Origin: Siphonodentalium dalli
Taxonomy: Eukaryota > Mollusca > Scaphopoda > Gadilida > Siphonodentaliidae
Length of the DNA: 64,000 nucleotides
Direction: 5' to 3'
Assembly (NCBI GenBank): GCA_032622095.1
Contig: CP136068.1
Coordinates: forward strand, 125,557,989 to 125,621,988
The notes below the pieces were generated by a model. It saw only the letters and a list, made by a program, of their open reading frames with translations. It was not told the DNA's origin and did not search any database. This document shows positions 44,846-59,401 of the stretch, one piece after another (position 1 is the first letter of the stretch; every line of letters begins with the position of its first letter). The position numbers and the translations under genes were made by a program.

Positions 44846-45299
44846 GTCACTTTCACGTAGAATGACTGAATGGAATGGGATATATTTACGAGCAATTAAT
44901 AGAAAATTATGAGAAAACATTCCGTTGGTCAGACTTTTTCTAGGATTTGGAAATTAAATTTCTACAGATATGACTCCATGGTCTGATATCTCTTGATAAA
45001 TAGTTAACGGGTTTATATAATATATGTTATCACTTAATATAATCGGATTTAAGAGTGTTGCTGAGTTCCTTACAGTTCAAGTTGGTTCTTTAATTACGTT
45101 TTCAATGGTTCATATGTTCATGAATTACAAATATGACTAACGACATGTTATATTCTAAGTCCCTGTCAATGGAGTCGTCGATATTTGCCCAGTACGAGTC
45201 TAAGCATTCACACGATCAGACCAGTGTGTTACGCACAGATGAAATTAATGTCTTTTCCAATGTAAGACCACAACATTTCGTCGTCAAATCCAAATGCTG

Positions 45300-45340
<41 letters not shown>

Positions 45341-47506
45341 AGGCATACCTATTCCTTTGTCGTTTCTATCGAGTCGGGTTTTGGACGTTGTAAAACAAGA
45401 GGGAGTCATTATGCACGTTTTGATATTGATGCGTCTCGGTAAAGCATACAATTTCGTAACCTTCTATATGATCGACAAGCATTGACATTTTGTTTCGCAA
45501 ACAACGATTATTATAGCAAAATATAGAGATATTGTTTGTCTTGTTCCATTGGCACTGGTTGAACTCACACGGCATTGGCAAGAATAAAATCAGCGAATTA
45601 AACAATAATATCAAAGTAATGATGTTTCTGTGCGGTTTAATTACGCCCCCAGGTTGTATACAGGTTGATCTGGCAATGTCATAGGAGCTACATTGTAACT
45701 TTGATTAATACCGTGATCGCTATATTGCGTACCAGTTAGACTTTTTGCAGGATGTATGTATTCGCGGATGTAACTTCGCGGATGTCTCATTGTTGCAGTA
45801 TGTAACTTGTATGACCGCGTTAATTGCTTTCGATATTTAGGCGTGAACAATGGTTGCACCACTCTTGAAGATTGCGGGAACACAATGCATAATATAACAG
45901 CTAATATTTCTGACGAACTATTTCTCAGTTGGAATGTAGACTAAATGTCGTATTGTGAAGTATCCGGGTGTATTTTATCCGATTAGTAGGTTTTGGTCCG
46001 CATGTAGAGGCGTTTTGGTCTGTTGAACGAGAAACCTTCAGGGGTAAGCCGTAGTTGTAATAATTTAAACAATTACTTGTTTTAATGGAATTCTGATGTG
46101 GTACATTCATGAAACCAGTTATTGTATAATTCATATAAGCCTAATAATATGATATTGAGGGCGTTACCATTTCTTATTATGTTTCTTGTAATTCGTCAGG
46201 TTAGGTGATGATGATTTTACAGAATTCGCTCCGTGCGACGTATCCGACAAACAGCTCAACGCAACAGCAAACCATTTCTTTTTATTTGGTCTTGGTGTGT
46301 ACAAAGTCGCAAAGTCGGTAGAGGTTCGATCTTTGTGTTAGACCTTTCTCATGAGTACACATTACCTAAGATCTATTTCAATTGATGACACAATGACTGA
46401 ATATCTGATGTCATTTGCAGAATAAAGAAATCATATAATTACGTCGAATATACACACGGAGAACGGGTATATACTTACGAATAGCTGGATTTGGTACCGA
46501 ACCGCAATTACATGTACACATGTAGATATAACGATCCAATTCTGAATCAGTCATAAGCTGTTACTAGAAGTTGAATTTGTTCAATGCAACGTACTAAGGC
46601 TATGCTCTAATTAATCAACCCCGTTAGCAAGGTTGTAGGACATTAATGACAGCCGTTGTACCGCCATGCCGCATCCGCGGGTATTAAATCGTACTGCGGT
46701 ACTAGCACTAATTTGTTCGACCGCCGTACTCCGCATTAAATGTTCACATGACCGCCTTACACACAGTCCAGTTTTTCATGAGCGCCATGCACAGCGTTAG
46801 CTATGAATAAAATAATAATTTGAATTATAATCACTAACCCACATTCGGTATTGCATCATCAATGCAGTGTCGCGCAATGCCAGAATATACACTCTCTGTG
46901 GTGGTTATAATGCTGACTTTAAAAAACACCATAAAAATCAAATAAACATTGTATGAAAATGCGGTCTAACCGCGAATGCAAGGTGGTACCATTGTCGGCC
47001 ATAGTAGGATTGATGGCGGTTAATGGCATCAACGCTTACAAGGACCAATGCAATGGTTGCACCATGTTCTTATCAACACACTTGTGACCAATATCTCAAC
47101 GCTTCGGCATTTCGCTTCACTAGCAACTAACCTCTACCATAACTAGAAACCATATGTATACTATACTTATATTTTTGATTGGTAAAAAGAAAGGTCTGAT
47201 TGAACCACAAATCGATCTACAATAACCCGATCGGGCTAAAATAGACCGAACAGTCTTCATGGCATAGAGCTCACTGTTGTAAGAGAGGGAACACTAAATG
47301 TATTGACTATTGAAATTCTGTTTGTTTGAATATTTGTGTATGTTTATTTTGAATATTCTCAGTTTGCGATTTATTGCAAAGATGTTTGCGATTTATCGCT
47401 AAGGTTTTTTCCCTTATCCCATATGCATACTGGCTGTGAAAGACTGATTGGTCTATTTTAGCCCATCCGGGCTATAGTTGATATATAATATATAAATATA
47501 TAATTT
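44846..47506. repeat. Tandem array unit 3 (subtype A)
   Basis: 2661 bp. (TA)n 45303-45338. The first half is almost identical to unit 2, the second half to subtype A, so it is a mosaic. Confidence 0.9.
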
Positions 47507-47961
47507 GTCACATTCACGTAGAAATACTGAATGGAATGGGATATATTTACGAGCAATTAATAGAAAATTATGAGTAAAACATTCCGTTGGTCAGACTTTT
47601 TCTAGGATTTGGAAATTAAATTTCTACAGATATGACTCCATGGTCTGATATCTCTTGATAAATAGTTAACGGGTTTATATAATATATGTTATCACTTAAT
47701 ATAATCTGATTTAAGAGTGTTGCTGAGTTCCTTACAGTTCAAGTTGGTTCTTTAATTACGTTTTCAATGGTTCATATGTTCATGAATTACAAATATGACT
47801 AACGACATGTTATATTCTAAGTCCCTGTCAATGGAGTCGTCGATATTTGCCCAGTACGAGTCTAAGCATTCACACGATCAGACCAGTGTGTTACGCACAG
47901 ATGAAATTAATGTCTTTTCCAATGTAAGACCACAACATTTCGTCGTCAAATCCAAATGCTG

Positions 47962-48022
<61 letters not shown>

Positions 48023-50184
48023 AGGCATACCTCTTCCTTTGTCGTTTCTATCGAGTCGGGTTTTGGACGTTGTAAAACAAGAGGGAGTCATTATGCACGT
48101 TTTGATATTGATGCGTCTCGGTAAAGCATACAATTTCGTAACCTTCTATATGATCGACAAGCATTGACATTTTGTTTCGCAAACAACGATTATTATAGCA
48201 AAATATAGAGATATTGTTTGTCTTGTTCCATTGGCACTGGTTGAACTTACACGGCATTGGCAAGAATAAAATCAGCGAATTAAACAATAATATCAAAGTA
48301 ATGATGTTTCTGTGCGGTTTAATTACGCCCCAGGTTGTATACAGGTTGATCTGGCAATGTCATAGGAGCTACATTGTAACTTTGATTAATACCGTGATCG
48401 CTATATTGCGTACCAGTTAGACGTTTTGCAGGATGTATTTATTCGCGGATGTAACTTCGCGGATGTCTCATTGTTGCAGTATGTAACTTGTATGACCGCG
48501 TTAATTGCTTTCGATATTTAGGCGTGAACAATGGTTGCACCACTATTGAAGATTGCGGGAACACAATGCATAATATAACAGCTAATATTTCTGACGAACT
48601 ATTTCTCAGTTGGAATGTAGACTAAATGTCGTATTGTGAAGTATCGGGGTATTTATCCGATTAGTAGGTTTTGGTCCGCATGTAGAGGCGTTTTGGTCTG
48701 TTGAACGAGAAACCTTCAGGGGTAAGCCGTAGTTGTAATAATTTAAACAATTACTTGTTTTAATGGAATTCTGATGTGGTACATTCATGAAACCAGTTAT
48801 TGAATAATTCATATAAGCCTAATAATATGATATTGAGGGCGTTACCATTTCTTATTATGTTTCTTGTAATTCGTCAAGTTAGGTGATGATGATTTTACAG
48901 AATTCGCTCCGTGCGACGTATCCGACAAACAGCTCAACACTACAGCAAACCATTTCTTTTTATTTGGTCTTGGTGTGTACAAAGTCGCAAAGTCGGTAGA
49001 GGTTCGATCTTTGTGTTAGACCTTTCTCATGAGTACATATTACCTAAGATCTATTTCAATTGATGACACAATGACTGAATATCTGATGTCATTTGCAGAA
49101 TAAAGAAATCATATAATTACGTCGAATATACACACGGAGAACGGGTATATACTTACGAATAGCTGGATTTGGTACCGAACCGCAATTACATGTACACATG
49201 TAGATATAACGATCCAATTCTGAATCAGTCATAAGCTGTTACTAGAAGTTGAATTTGTTCAATGCAACGTACTAAGGCTATGCTCTAATTAATCAACCCC
49301 ATTATCAAGGTTGTAGGACATTAATGACAGCCGTTGTACCGCCATGCCGCATCCGCGGGTATTAAATCGTACTGCGGTACTAGCACTAATTTGTTCGACC
49401 GCCGTACTCCGCATTAAATGTTCACATGACCGCCTTACACACAGTCCAGTTTTTCATGAGCGCCATGCACAGCGTTAGCTATGAATAAAATAATAATTTG
49501 AATTATAATCACTAACCCACATTCGGTATTGCATCATCAATGCAGTGTCGCGCAATGTCAGAATATACACTCTCTGTGGTGGTTATAATGCTGACTTTAA
49601 AAAACAACATAAAAATCAAATAAACATTGTATGAAAATGCGGTCTAACCGCGAATGCAAGGTGGTACCATTGTCGGCCATAGTAGGATTGATGGCGGTTA
49701 ATGGCATCAACGCTTACAAGGACCAATGCAATGGTTGCACCATGTTCTTATCAACACACTTGTGACCAATATCTCAACGCTTCGGCATTTCGCTTCACTA
49801 GCAACTAACCTCTGCCATAACTAGAAACCATATGTATACTATACTTATATTTTTGATTGGTAAAAAGAAAGGTCTGATTGAACCACAAATCGATCTACAA
49901 TAACCCGATCGGGCTAAAATAGACCGAACAGTCTTCCTGGCATAGAGCTCACTGTTGTAAGAGAGGGAACACTAAATGTATTGACTATTGAAATTCTGTT
50001 TGTTTGAATATTTGTGTATGTTTATTTTGAATATTCTCAGTTTGCGATTTATTGCAAAGATGTTTGCGATTTATTGCTAAGGTTTTTTCCCTTATCCCAT
50101 ATGCATACTGGCTGTGAAAGACTGATTGGTCTATTTTAGCCCATCCGGGCTATAGTTGATATATAATATATAAATATATAATTT
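47507..50184. repeat. Tandem array unit 4 (subtype A)
   Basis: 2678 bp. (TA)n 47965-48020. Several private single-base changes (for example CACATTCACGTAGAAATAC at the start). Confidence 0.9.
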
Positions 50185-50639
50185 GTCACTTTCACGTAGA
50201 ATGACTGAATGGAATGGGATATATTTACGAGCAATTAATAGAAAATTATGAGTAAAACATTCCGTTGGTCAGACTTTTTCTAGGATTTGGAAATTAAATT
50301 TCTACAGATATGACTCCATGGTCTGATATCTCTTGATAAATAGTTAACGGGTTTATATAATATATGTTATCACTTAATATAATCGGATTTAAGAGTGTTG
50401 CTGAGTTCCTTACAGTTCAAGTTGGTTCTTTAATTACGTTTTCAATGGTTCATATGTTCATGAATTACAAATATGACTAACGACATGTTATATTCTAAGT
50501 CCATGTCAATGGAGTCGTCGATATTTGCCCAGTACGAGTCTTAGCATTCACACGATCAGACCAGTGTGTTACGCACAGATGAAATTAATGTCTTTTCCAA
50601 TGTAAGACCACAACATTTCGTCGTCAAATCCAAATGCTG

Positions 50640-50680
<41 letters not shown>

Positions 50681-52878
50681 AGGCATACCTCTTCCTTTGT
50701 CGTTTCTATCGAGTCGGGTTTTGGACGTTGTAAAACAAGAGGGAGTCATTATGCACGTTTTGATATTGATGCGTCTCGGTAAAGCATACAATTTCGTAAC
50801 CTTCTATATGATCGACAAGCATTGACATTTTGTTTCGCAAACAACGATTATTATAGCAAAATATAGAGATATTGTTTGTCTTGTTCCATTGGCACTGGTT
50901 GAACTTACACGGCATTGGCAAGAATAAAATCAGCGAATTAAACAATAATATCAAAGTAATGATGTTTCTGTGCGGTTTAATTACGCCCCCAGGTTGTATA
51001 CAGGTTGATCTGGCAATGTCATAGGAGCTACATTGTAACTTTGATTAATACCGTGATCGCTATATTGCGTACCAGTTAGACTTTTTGCAGGATGTATTTA
51101 TTCGCGGATGTAACTTCGCGGTTGTCTCATTGTTGCAGTATGTAACTTGTATGACCGCGTTAATTGCTTTCGATATTTAGGCGTGAACAATGGTTGCACC
51201 ACTCTTGAAGATTGCGGGAACACAATGCATAATATAACAGCTAATATTTCTGACGAACTATTTCTCAGTTGGAATGTAGACTAAATGTCGTATTGTGAAG
51301 TATCGGGGTGTATTTTATCCGATTAGTAGGTTTTGGTCCGCATGTAGAGGCGTTTTGGTCTGTTGAACGAGAAACCTTCAGGGGTAAGCCGTAGTTGTAA
51401 TAATTTAAACAATTACTTGTTTTAATGGAATTCTGATGTGGTACATTCATGAAACCAGTTATTGTATAATTCATATAAGCCTAATAATATGATATCGAGG
51501 GCGTTACCATTTCTTATTATGTTTCTTGTAATTCGTCAGGTTAGGTGATGAGGATTTTACAGAATTCGCTCCGTGCGACGTATCCGACAAACAGCTCAAC
51601 ACTACAGCAAACCATTTCTTTTTATTTGGTCTTGGTGTGTACAAAGTCGCAAAGTCGGTAGAGGTTCGATCTTTGTGTTAGACCTTTCTCATGAGTACAC
51701 ATGACCTAATATCTATTCCAATCGATGACACAATGACTGAATATCTGATGTAATTTGCAGAATAAAGAAATCATATAATTACGTCGAATATACACACGGA
51801 GAACGGGTATATACTTACGAATTTCTGGATTTGGTACCGAACCGCAATTACATGTACACATGTAGATATAACGATCCAATTCTGAATCAGTCATAAGCTG
51901 TTACTAGAAGTTGAATTTGTTCAATGCAACGTACTAAGGCTATGCTCTAATTAATCAACCCCGTTAGCAAGGTTGTAGGACATTAATGACAGCCGTTGTA
52001 CCGCCATGCCGCATCCGCGGGTATTAAATCGTACTGCGGTACTAGCACTAATATTTTCGACAGCCGTACTCCGCATTAATTGTTCACATGACCGGCTTAC
52101 ACACAGTTCAGTTTTTCATGAGCGCCATGCACAGCGTTAGCTATGAATAAAATAATATTTGAATTAAAATCATCTTTACGGTGTATTCAACGTCGAAGTT
52201 GGTCACTAACCCACATTCGGTATTGCATCATCAATGCAGTGTCGCGCAATGCCAGAATATACACTCTCTGTGGTGGTTATAATGCTGACTTTAAAAAACA
52301 ACATAAAAATCAAATAAATATTGTATGAAAATGCGGTCTAACCGCGAATGCAAGGTGGTACCATTGTCGGCCATAGTAGGATTGATGGCGGTTAATGGCA
52401 TCAACGCTTACAAGGACCAATGCAATGGTTGCACCATGTTCTTATCAACACACTTGTGACCAATATCTCAACGCTTCGGCATTTCGCTTCACTAGCAACT
52501 AACCTCTACCATAACTAGAAACCATATGTATACTATACTTATATTTTTGATTGGTAAAAAGAAAGGTCTGATTGAACCACAAATCGATCTACAATAACCC
52601 GATCGGGCTAAAATAGACCGAACAGTCTTCCTGGCATAGAGCTCACTGTTGTAAGAGAGGGAACACTAAATGTATTGACTATTGAAATTCTGTTTGTTTG
52701 AATATTTGTGTATGTTTATTTTGAATATTCTCAGTTTGCGATTTATTGCAAAGATGTTTGCGATTTATCGCTAAGGTTTTTTCCCTTATCCCATATGCAT
52801 ACTGGCTGTGAAAGACTGATTGGTCTATTTTAGCCCATCCGGGCTATAGTTGATATATAATATATAAATATATAATTT
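50185..52878. repeat. Tandem array unit 5 (subtype B)
   Basis: 2694 bp. (TA)n 50643-50678. Shares AAGTCCATGTCAATGG and GAGTCTTAGCATTC with unit 6 only. Confidence 0.9.
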
Positions 52879-53333
52879 GTCACTTTCACGTAGAATGACT
52901 GAATGGAATGGGATATATTTACGAGCAATTAATAGAAAATTATGAGTAAAACATTCCGTTGGTCAGACTTTTTCTAGGATTTGGAAATTAAATTTCTACA
53001 GATATGACTCCATGGTCTGATATCTCTTGATAAATAGTTAACGGGTTTATATAATATATGTTATCACTTAATATAATCGGATTTAAGAGTGTTGCTGAGT
53101 TCCTTACAGTTCAAGTTGGTTCTTTAATTACGTTTTCAATGGTTCATATGTTCATGAATTACAAATATGACTAACGACATGTTATATTCTAAGTCCATGT
53201 CAATGGAGTCGTCGATATTTGCCCAGTACGAGTCTTAGCATTCACACGATCAGACCAGTGTGTTACGCACAGATGAAATTAATGTCTTTTCCAATGTAAG
53301 ACCACAACATTTCGTCGTCAAATCCAAATGCTG

Positions 53334-53376
<43 letters not shown>

Positions 53377-55550
53377 AGGCATACCTCTTCCTTTGTCGTT
53401 TCTATCGAGTCGGGTTTTGGACGTTGTAAAACAAGAGGGAGTCATTATGCACGTTTTGATATTGATGCGTCTCGGTAAAGCATACAATTTCGTAACCTTC
53501 TATATGATCGACAAACATTGACATTTTGTTTCGCAAACAACGATTATTATAGCAAAATATAGAGATATTGTTTGTCTTGTTCCATTGGCACTGGTTGAAC
53601 TTACACGGCATTGGCAAGAATAAAATCAGCGAATTAAACAATAATATCAAAGTAATGATGTTTCTGTGCGGTTTAATTACGCCCCCAGGTTGTATACAGG
53701 TTGATCTGGCAATGTCATAGGAGCTACATTGTAACTTTGATTAATACCGTGATCGCTATATTGCGTACCAGTTAGACTTTTTGCAGGATGTATTTATTCG
53801 CGGATGTAACTTCGCGGTTGTCTCATTGTTGCAGTATGTAACTTGTATGACCGCGTTAATTGCTTTCGATATTTAGGCGTGAACAATGGTTGCACCACTC
53901 TTGAAGATTGCGGGAACACAATGCATAATATAACAGCTAATATTTCTGACGAACTATTTCTCAGTTGGAATGTAGACTAAATGTCGTATTGTGAAGTATC
54001 GGGATGTATTTTATCCGATTAGTAGGTTTTGGTCCGCATGTAGAGGCGTTTTGGTCTGTTGAACGAGAAACCTTCAGGGGTAAGCCGTAGTTGTAATAAT
54101 TTAAACAATTACTTGTTTTAATGGAATTCTGATGTGGTACATTCATGAAACCAGTTATTGTATAATTCATATAAGCCTAATAATATGATATTGAGGGCGT
54201 TACCATTTCTTATTATGTTTCTTGTAATTCGTCAGGTTAGGTGATGATGATTTTACAGAATTCGCTCCGTGCGACGTGTCCGACAAACAGCTCAACACTA
54301 CAGCAAACCATTTCTTTTTATTTGGTCTTGATGTGTACAATGTCGCAAAGTCGGTAGAGGTTCGATCTTTGTGTTAGACCTTTCTCATGAGTACACATGA
54401 CCTAATATCTATTCCAATCGATGACACAATGACTGAATATCTGATGTAATTTGCAGAATAAAGAAATCATATAATTACGTCGAATATACACACGGAGAAC
54501 GGGTATATACTTACGAATTTCTGGATTTGGTACCGAACCGCAATTACATGTACACATGTAGATATAACGATCCAATTCTGAATCAGTCATAAGCTGTTAC
54601 TAGAAGTTGAATTTGTTCAATGCAACGTACTAAGGCTATGCTCTAATTAATCAACCCCGTTAGCAAGGTTGTAGGACATTAATGACAGCCGTTGTACCGC
54701 CATGCCGCATCCGCGGGTATTAAATCGTACTGCGGTACTAGCACCAATATTTTCGACAGCCGTACTCCGCATTAATTGTTCACATGACCGGCTTACACAC
54801 AGTTCAGTTTTTCATGAGCGCCATGCACAGCGTTAGCTATGAATAAAATAATATTTGAATTAAAATCATCTTTACGGTGTATTCAACGTCGAAGTTGGTC
54901 ACTAACCCACATTCGGTATTGCATCATCAATGCAGTGTCGCGCAATGCCAGAATATACACTCTCTGTGGCGGTTATAATGCTGACTTTAAAAAACAACAT
55001 AAAAATCAAATAAACATTGTATGAAAATGCGGTCTAACCGCGAATGCAAGGTGGTACCATTGTCGGTCATAGTAGGATTGATGGCGGTTAATGGCATCAA
55101 CGCTTACAAGGACCAATGCAATGGTTGCACCATGTTCTTATCAACACACTTGTGACCAATATCTCAACGCTTCGGCATTTCGCTTCACTAGCAACTAACC
55201 TCTACCATAACTAGAAACCATATGTATACTATACTTATATTTTTGATTGGTAAAAAGAAAGGTCTGATTGAACCAGAAATCGATCTACAATAACCCGATC
55301 GGGCTAAAATAGACCGATCAGTCTTCATGGCATAGAGCTCACTGTTGTAAGAGAGGGAACACTAAATGTATTGACTATTGAAATTCTGTTTGTTTGAATA
55401 TTTGTGTATGTTTATTTTGAATATTCTCAGTTTGCGATTTACTGCAAAGATGTTTGCGATTTATCGCTAAGGTTTTTTCCCTTACCCCATATGCATACTG
55501 GCTGTGAAAGACTGATTGGTCTATTTTGGCCCATCCGGGCTATAGTTGAT
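52879..55550. repeat. Tandem array unit 6 (subtype B), last unit
   Basis: About 2.67 kb. (TA)n 53337-53374. Similarity to the other units ends at GGGCTATAGTTGAT (55550), where they continue with ATATAATATATAAATA. Confidence 0.9.
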
Positions 55551-56110
55551 CGATAGGTGATTAACCCAGACCTGTTTAAGATATCTGATTTAGAATGTTT
55601 ACTTTAATTACAAAAATAATAAGAAATTTGGCCGATTACTTCAGACATTCAGACAAATTTTACTCAACGTGCAGGGAACAGGTCGGGGAAATCCTGACAT
55701 AGACTTGCCAGTTATCGCAAAGGTTTGCTCACCTTATCCCATATGCATGCTAGTTGTGAAAGACGATCGGTCACCCAGACCTCTTTAAGATGTCATGTCT
55801 GATTTATAATGTATGATTGAAGGACAATAGTGCCAACGCATACAGATATATATGATAAATCGCCAAGTAGTTTGCGATTTATTGCAAAGTTGTTTTGCGA
55901 TTTATCACAAAGTAGTTTGAGATTCGCAATGTTTTAAGTTTTATCACAAAGTAGTTTGAGAATTATCGGTCTATTATAGAAAACTGGTTGTTCACGATGA
56001 CCTGTTTAAGATTTATAATGTCTACTTTAATTACACACAAACTAAGAAATTAGTTCAGACATTCAGACAAATATTACTCCACTTGCATGTCAGGGAAATC
56101 CTGAAATCTA
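55551..56110. repeat. Degenerate short repeats following the array
   Basis: Words from the array end (TTTGCGATTTAT.GCAAAG, CTTATCCCATATGCAT, CTGTGAAAGAC) recur several times with decay at 55551-55980. Two copies of an ACCTGTTTAAGAT...TACTTTAATTAC...TTCAGACATTCAGACAAAT block lie at ~55570-55670 and ~56000-56080. Confidence 0.7.
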
Positions 56111-56443
56111 TGTACTAAACCTCGAATAAAGTACAAAACACGATCGATGTTCTATACTGATAACAGTAACATAATGCGGAGTATTTAAATTTTGACTGTG
56201 CAAGGGAGTCCATGTAACTGATAACATGACCCCGAAGGGAGTATCGGACAGGTACTCCACATAGTACCTAGATATTTGGTACTCCAGATTAACTGGATAT
56301 TTGGTACTCCAGAGTAACAAAAGTTGGTACTCATGGGACAAGTTCTTACTTGAAGAGTGTACATGGTGTGGGTGTGTACTTTAGAGTAATGTTAATAAAA
56401 TCATTATCTTTACCACCTCCTCCAAGTCGTGTTATTTTTGCAG
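56111..56443. other. Spacer with short GGTACTCC repeats
   Basis: GATATTTGGTACTCCAGA occurs twice (about 56270 and 56297) with further GGTACTC words. A polypyrimidine tract (56408-56440) leads to the acceptor at 56443. Confidence 0.5.
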
Positions 56444-56877
56444 GCGAGTGGACGACCATACAGCACAAAACCAGTGTACACGTATACAGGCAACCCTGTG
56501 AGTACAGCATACTTGTTATTACGCGCGCCGCGTGTATACTGTCCTAGAGATTCTAGATAGCTGTGGGTGCTGACATTAACATGGGTGTTTTATTTATAGA
56601 ATGGGACATTTTGGGATGATTAAAAGTCGAACTGCGAGCAGGAGGCCGAGTCCGGTAAAAGGTGTAGTTGGGAATTTCAATTTCGTATATTGTCGTTAAT
56701 TAACTTTATGTCAATAATGTTGATTTTTGGTTTGTGATAAGATATGTCAATTACAAATAAACGAAATGAAAAAGATAATTTGTAAGTCTTATATTTCAAC
56801 TTTTATAGACTTTTTTCGTTCTCCAGCCCACTGGGGGCTGTGGTCGGAGACTGCGGAGTCGGTCGCCGGTTCGTTAA
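56444..56877 (+). CDS. Candidate two-exon mini-gene end (56444-56497 + 56827-56877)
   Basis: TTATTTTTGCAG precedes a 54-bp segment reading ASGRPYSTKPVYTYTGNP, which stops at a GTGAGT donor (56498). 329 bp later CGTTCTCCAG opens PTGGCGRRLRSRSPVR followed by TAA. Both junctions are in phase 0 and both exons are GC-richer than the flanks, so the two can be joined in one frame with a basic C-terminus. No upstream exon was identified and no family is recognised. This rests on splice consensus alone. Confidence 0.3.
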
Positions 56878-58010
56878 TTACATGTAGGTGCTGGTTGTTA
56901 TTGTTATTTTAACGGAATTCTGAGTTGGTCATTCGCGAAACCAATATATTTTATATTCTATCATTACAATTATGTGTATAAAATAAATAACATTGTGCGC
57001 GTTACCATTTCTGACATTGGTTTTCTTGTTACACACTTAGCCGTTATTTGTAAGGATTTATCAGTGATATTGCCACACATGTGTATTACGTCCCCGGTGC
57101 TCGCACGCGATCAGCTTTATCTTTATAATTAGCGCCTTTAGTGATTGGGAAGTGTGCAGTAAACAGAATAACAAATTGATGTCCATGAATATGTGACATA
57201 TTTCACACGGAAAGCTGGTAATATTGGTAAATCCGTCGTTAATTTGTTCATGTAATCATCGAAACCAGTTGATTAATTTAATAAACACCTATAGGTTATA
57301 ATTTATAATGATATATCAGTATATTAAAAAAGTGGCAATGTCACACCTGTGAATTACGTCCCCTGTGAAAGCACACGCATGTTGGCAGCTCTAAACCCAA
57401 TGAATGTAAAATAGTTTTATTATAGCATTATATTACATTACATAATATGCTATCCCTTAAGCCCCTAGCCACTGCGGTATACCATGTAACATATTATGCA
57501 CATTACATACTTTTGTTGATCGTGGATGGACATGCGAGCTTTACATATAGCCTTGGGTAACATAGTATGTGTCTTGGACGGTGTCCATCTACAGCCACTG
57601 GTGTATGTGGTGTGAACTTTGAAACCCTTCGAATATCCTGAACTATGAGAATCATAGTTACCAACTATACAGCCATACATCACAGCATAACAATGCAATA
57701 AGACAATGACAACTATAACATAGTCTAAACCAACATACCTTAAACTGTAATCCATCATACGAATTCTGTTACCACAACTCGTCTATAATATACTTGAAAT
57801 GCGAACATGGGAAACCCCCTTCCATGACCGCTCACTTAAACGAACTGGAACCACCAAACTAACATGAATGAGTAGGGGTCGAAGCGATTCATACATGTAA
57901 ATTAAATTGTTTTGCTGATGATATTACTCCAAAGTCCCTTATCATGCTCACAAGCTACCTATGTACATATTTATACATGATATATTCTGCCTCAAACACA
58001 TATTATGGCC
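56878..58010. other. Intergenic, no gene supported
   Basis: AT-rich. Two similar stretches (about 57060-57110 and 57335-57375) share ATTACGTCCCC.GTG and CACACG, a minor dispersed repeat. A minus-strand 97-codon frame (57465-57758) has no recognised domain. Confidence 0.4.
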
Positions 58011-58735
58011 GGATTCGTCATCTCCGGTTTAAACCTCCGAGTTTAAACCTGGTTTAAACTTACATTGGCGGTCCAGCCAAACCGGGTCTAAGGGGGCGTT
58101 TTTGTCATTCAGTTACCAACTAATTGACAACTCGATTTGGTGATATGAGCATACAGTCAAACTACTCTCTTACCTATCGGACCAAAAGACAAGCCGATGT
58201 AATGGTCATTGACATGTCATAAATCATCGCGAACGCGTGCACGATTTATTCATTGAGAAATGGGTATCGCTCATGTACCATTAATCCGATCTCTTTGTGG
58301 GTTTAAATCAATTTGACAAAGGGCATGTTTCTCAACACGAGATTCACGCGCTGTTTATCACCTTGTTTGTGGTTGATTTTCTACAAGATGCTTTACCCGC
58401 AAAGACAAAATATGGTGTATCTACATGTATATCTGTATATATTAAAGGATATAGGAGCTGTATATATGTTTGTCCGTTAGTCTGTTTGCAACTGTTCTAA
58501 AAATTATTTAAAAATAAGAATAATTTAATTTGAAATAAAATGAAAAAATTGTGTTGTTAAATTGAGCAAGGAGTTGTATCTAACAAGAAACAATATTTAA
58601 ATTTATATTAATATTTGTTTGTTTTCAATATAATTAAAAAACATTTTTAATTAAAATGTTCAAGTGATCAAAATGTGCGAAAATGTGACGCAGGCTCCTG
58701 TCGCACAAAGGGGCCGCAGGACCCTCTGACGCTGC

Positions 58736-58987
58736 ATGAATAACGGGTCCATAATCGTGTCAATCCTGGACCAAGAGGTCAGTCAAGTAAAACTTAAATT
58801 TGCTTATGAGTACACACCAGAAGCGGCATCTGAACTGTTTAAAGTGGGCAACTATATAGAGGCACAGCATTTAATAAAGAAATATATTACATGCGCTGCT
58901 TTTTGTCAATGTAAACATTTTTCCATCATGCAGAAAATCCAAAAGTTCCCAGGTTTTGAACTGGTGGAATATTATGGAAAATTATGA
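58736..58987 (+). CDS. Hypothetical 83-residue ORF
   Basis: Reads DQEVSQVKLKFAYEYTPEAA, then SELFKVGNYIEAQHLIKKYI and FPGFELVEYYGKL. The composition is protein-like with amphipathic helices, but no domain is recognised. It lies inside the element at 58011-59922 just after a short GC-rich patch. It may be a remnant of a captured gene or of a transposase accessory frame. Confidence 0.25.
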   Translation: MNNGSIIVSILDQEVSQVKLKFAYEYTPEAASELFKVGNYIEAQHLIKKYITCAAFCQCKHFSIMQKIQKFPGFELVEYYGKL

Positions 58988-59401
58988 GCGGAGCCAGAGT
59001 AGAGCTTCGTGGCATGATCTACATAAAAATAAGTTATCAAATTTGACTCATATAGCAATATAAGTTAGGATTGCAAACTATGTGTATAGCATATCTGATC
59101 ATGCAGTAGCATCGTTTTGGTTTCAAAATTAAAACGTTGAACCCTTCAAATGAATTCGTAGAAAACACCAGTATTTGTGATTGCCACAAGCCAAAAAAAA
59201 ACAAACACACAAGATAGTTGTAAAATCATACTGAAGGAGGAACGTGTCAATATCTGAGCAAAGCTCGCATGCGAATGAATCAACTGTGACATGATAACAC
59301 CAGTCGGCAACCGCCACTTGGACACGCCCTCACTCGAGATAATTTACAGCTCCACCCTTTGATTGATTGTCTGACAATTCTAAACCGCGATGAAGAAAAG
59401 A

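Noticed and set aside
36795-55550. CRISPR-like or regularly spaced short repeat interpretation of the array
   Set aside because: Units are ~2.7 kb, contain LINE sequence, and the genome is eukaryotic.
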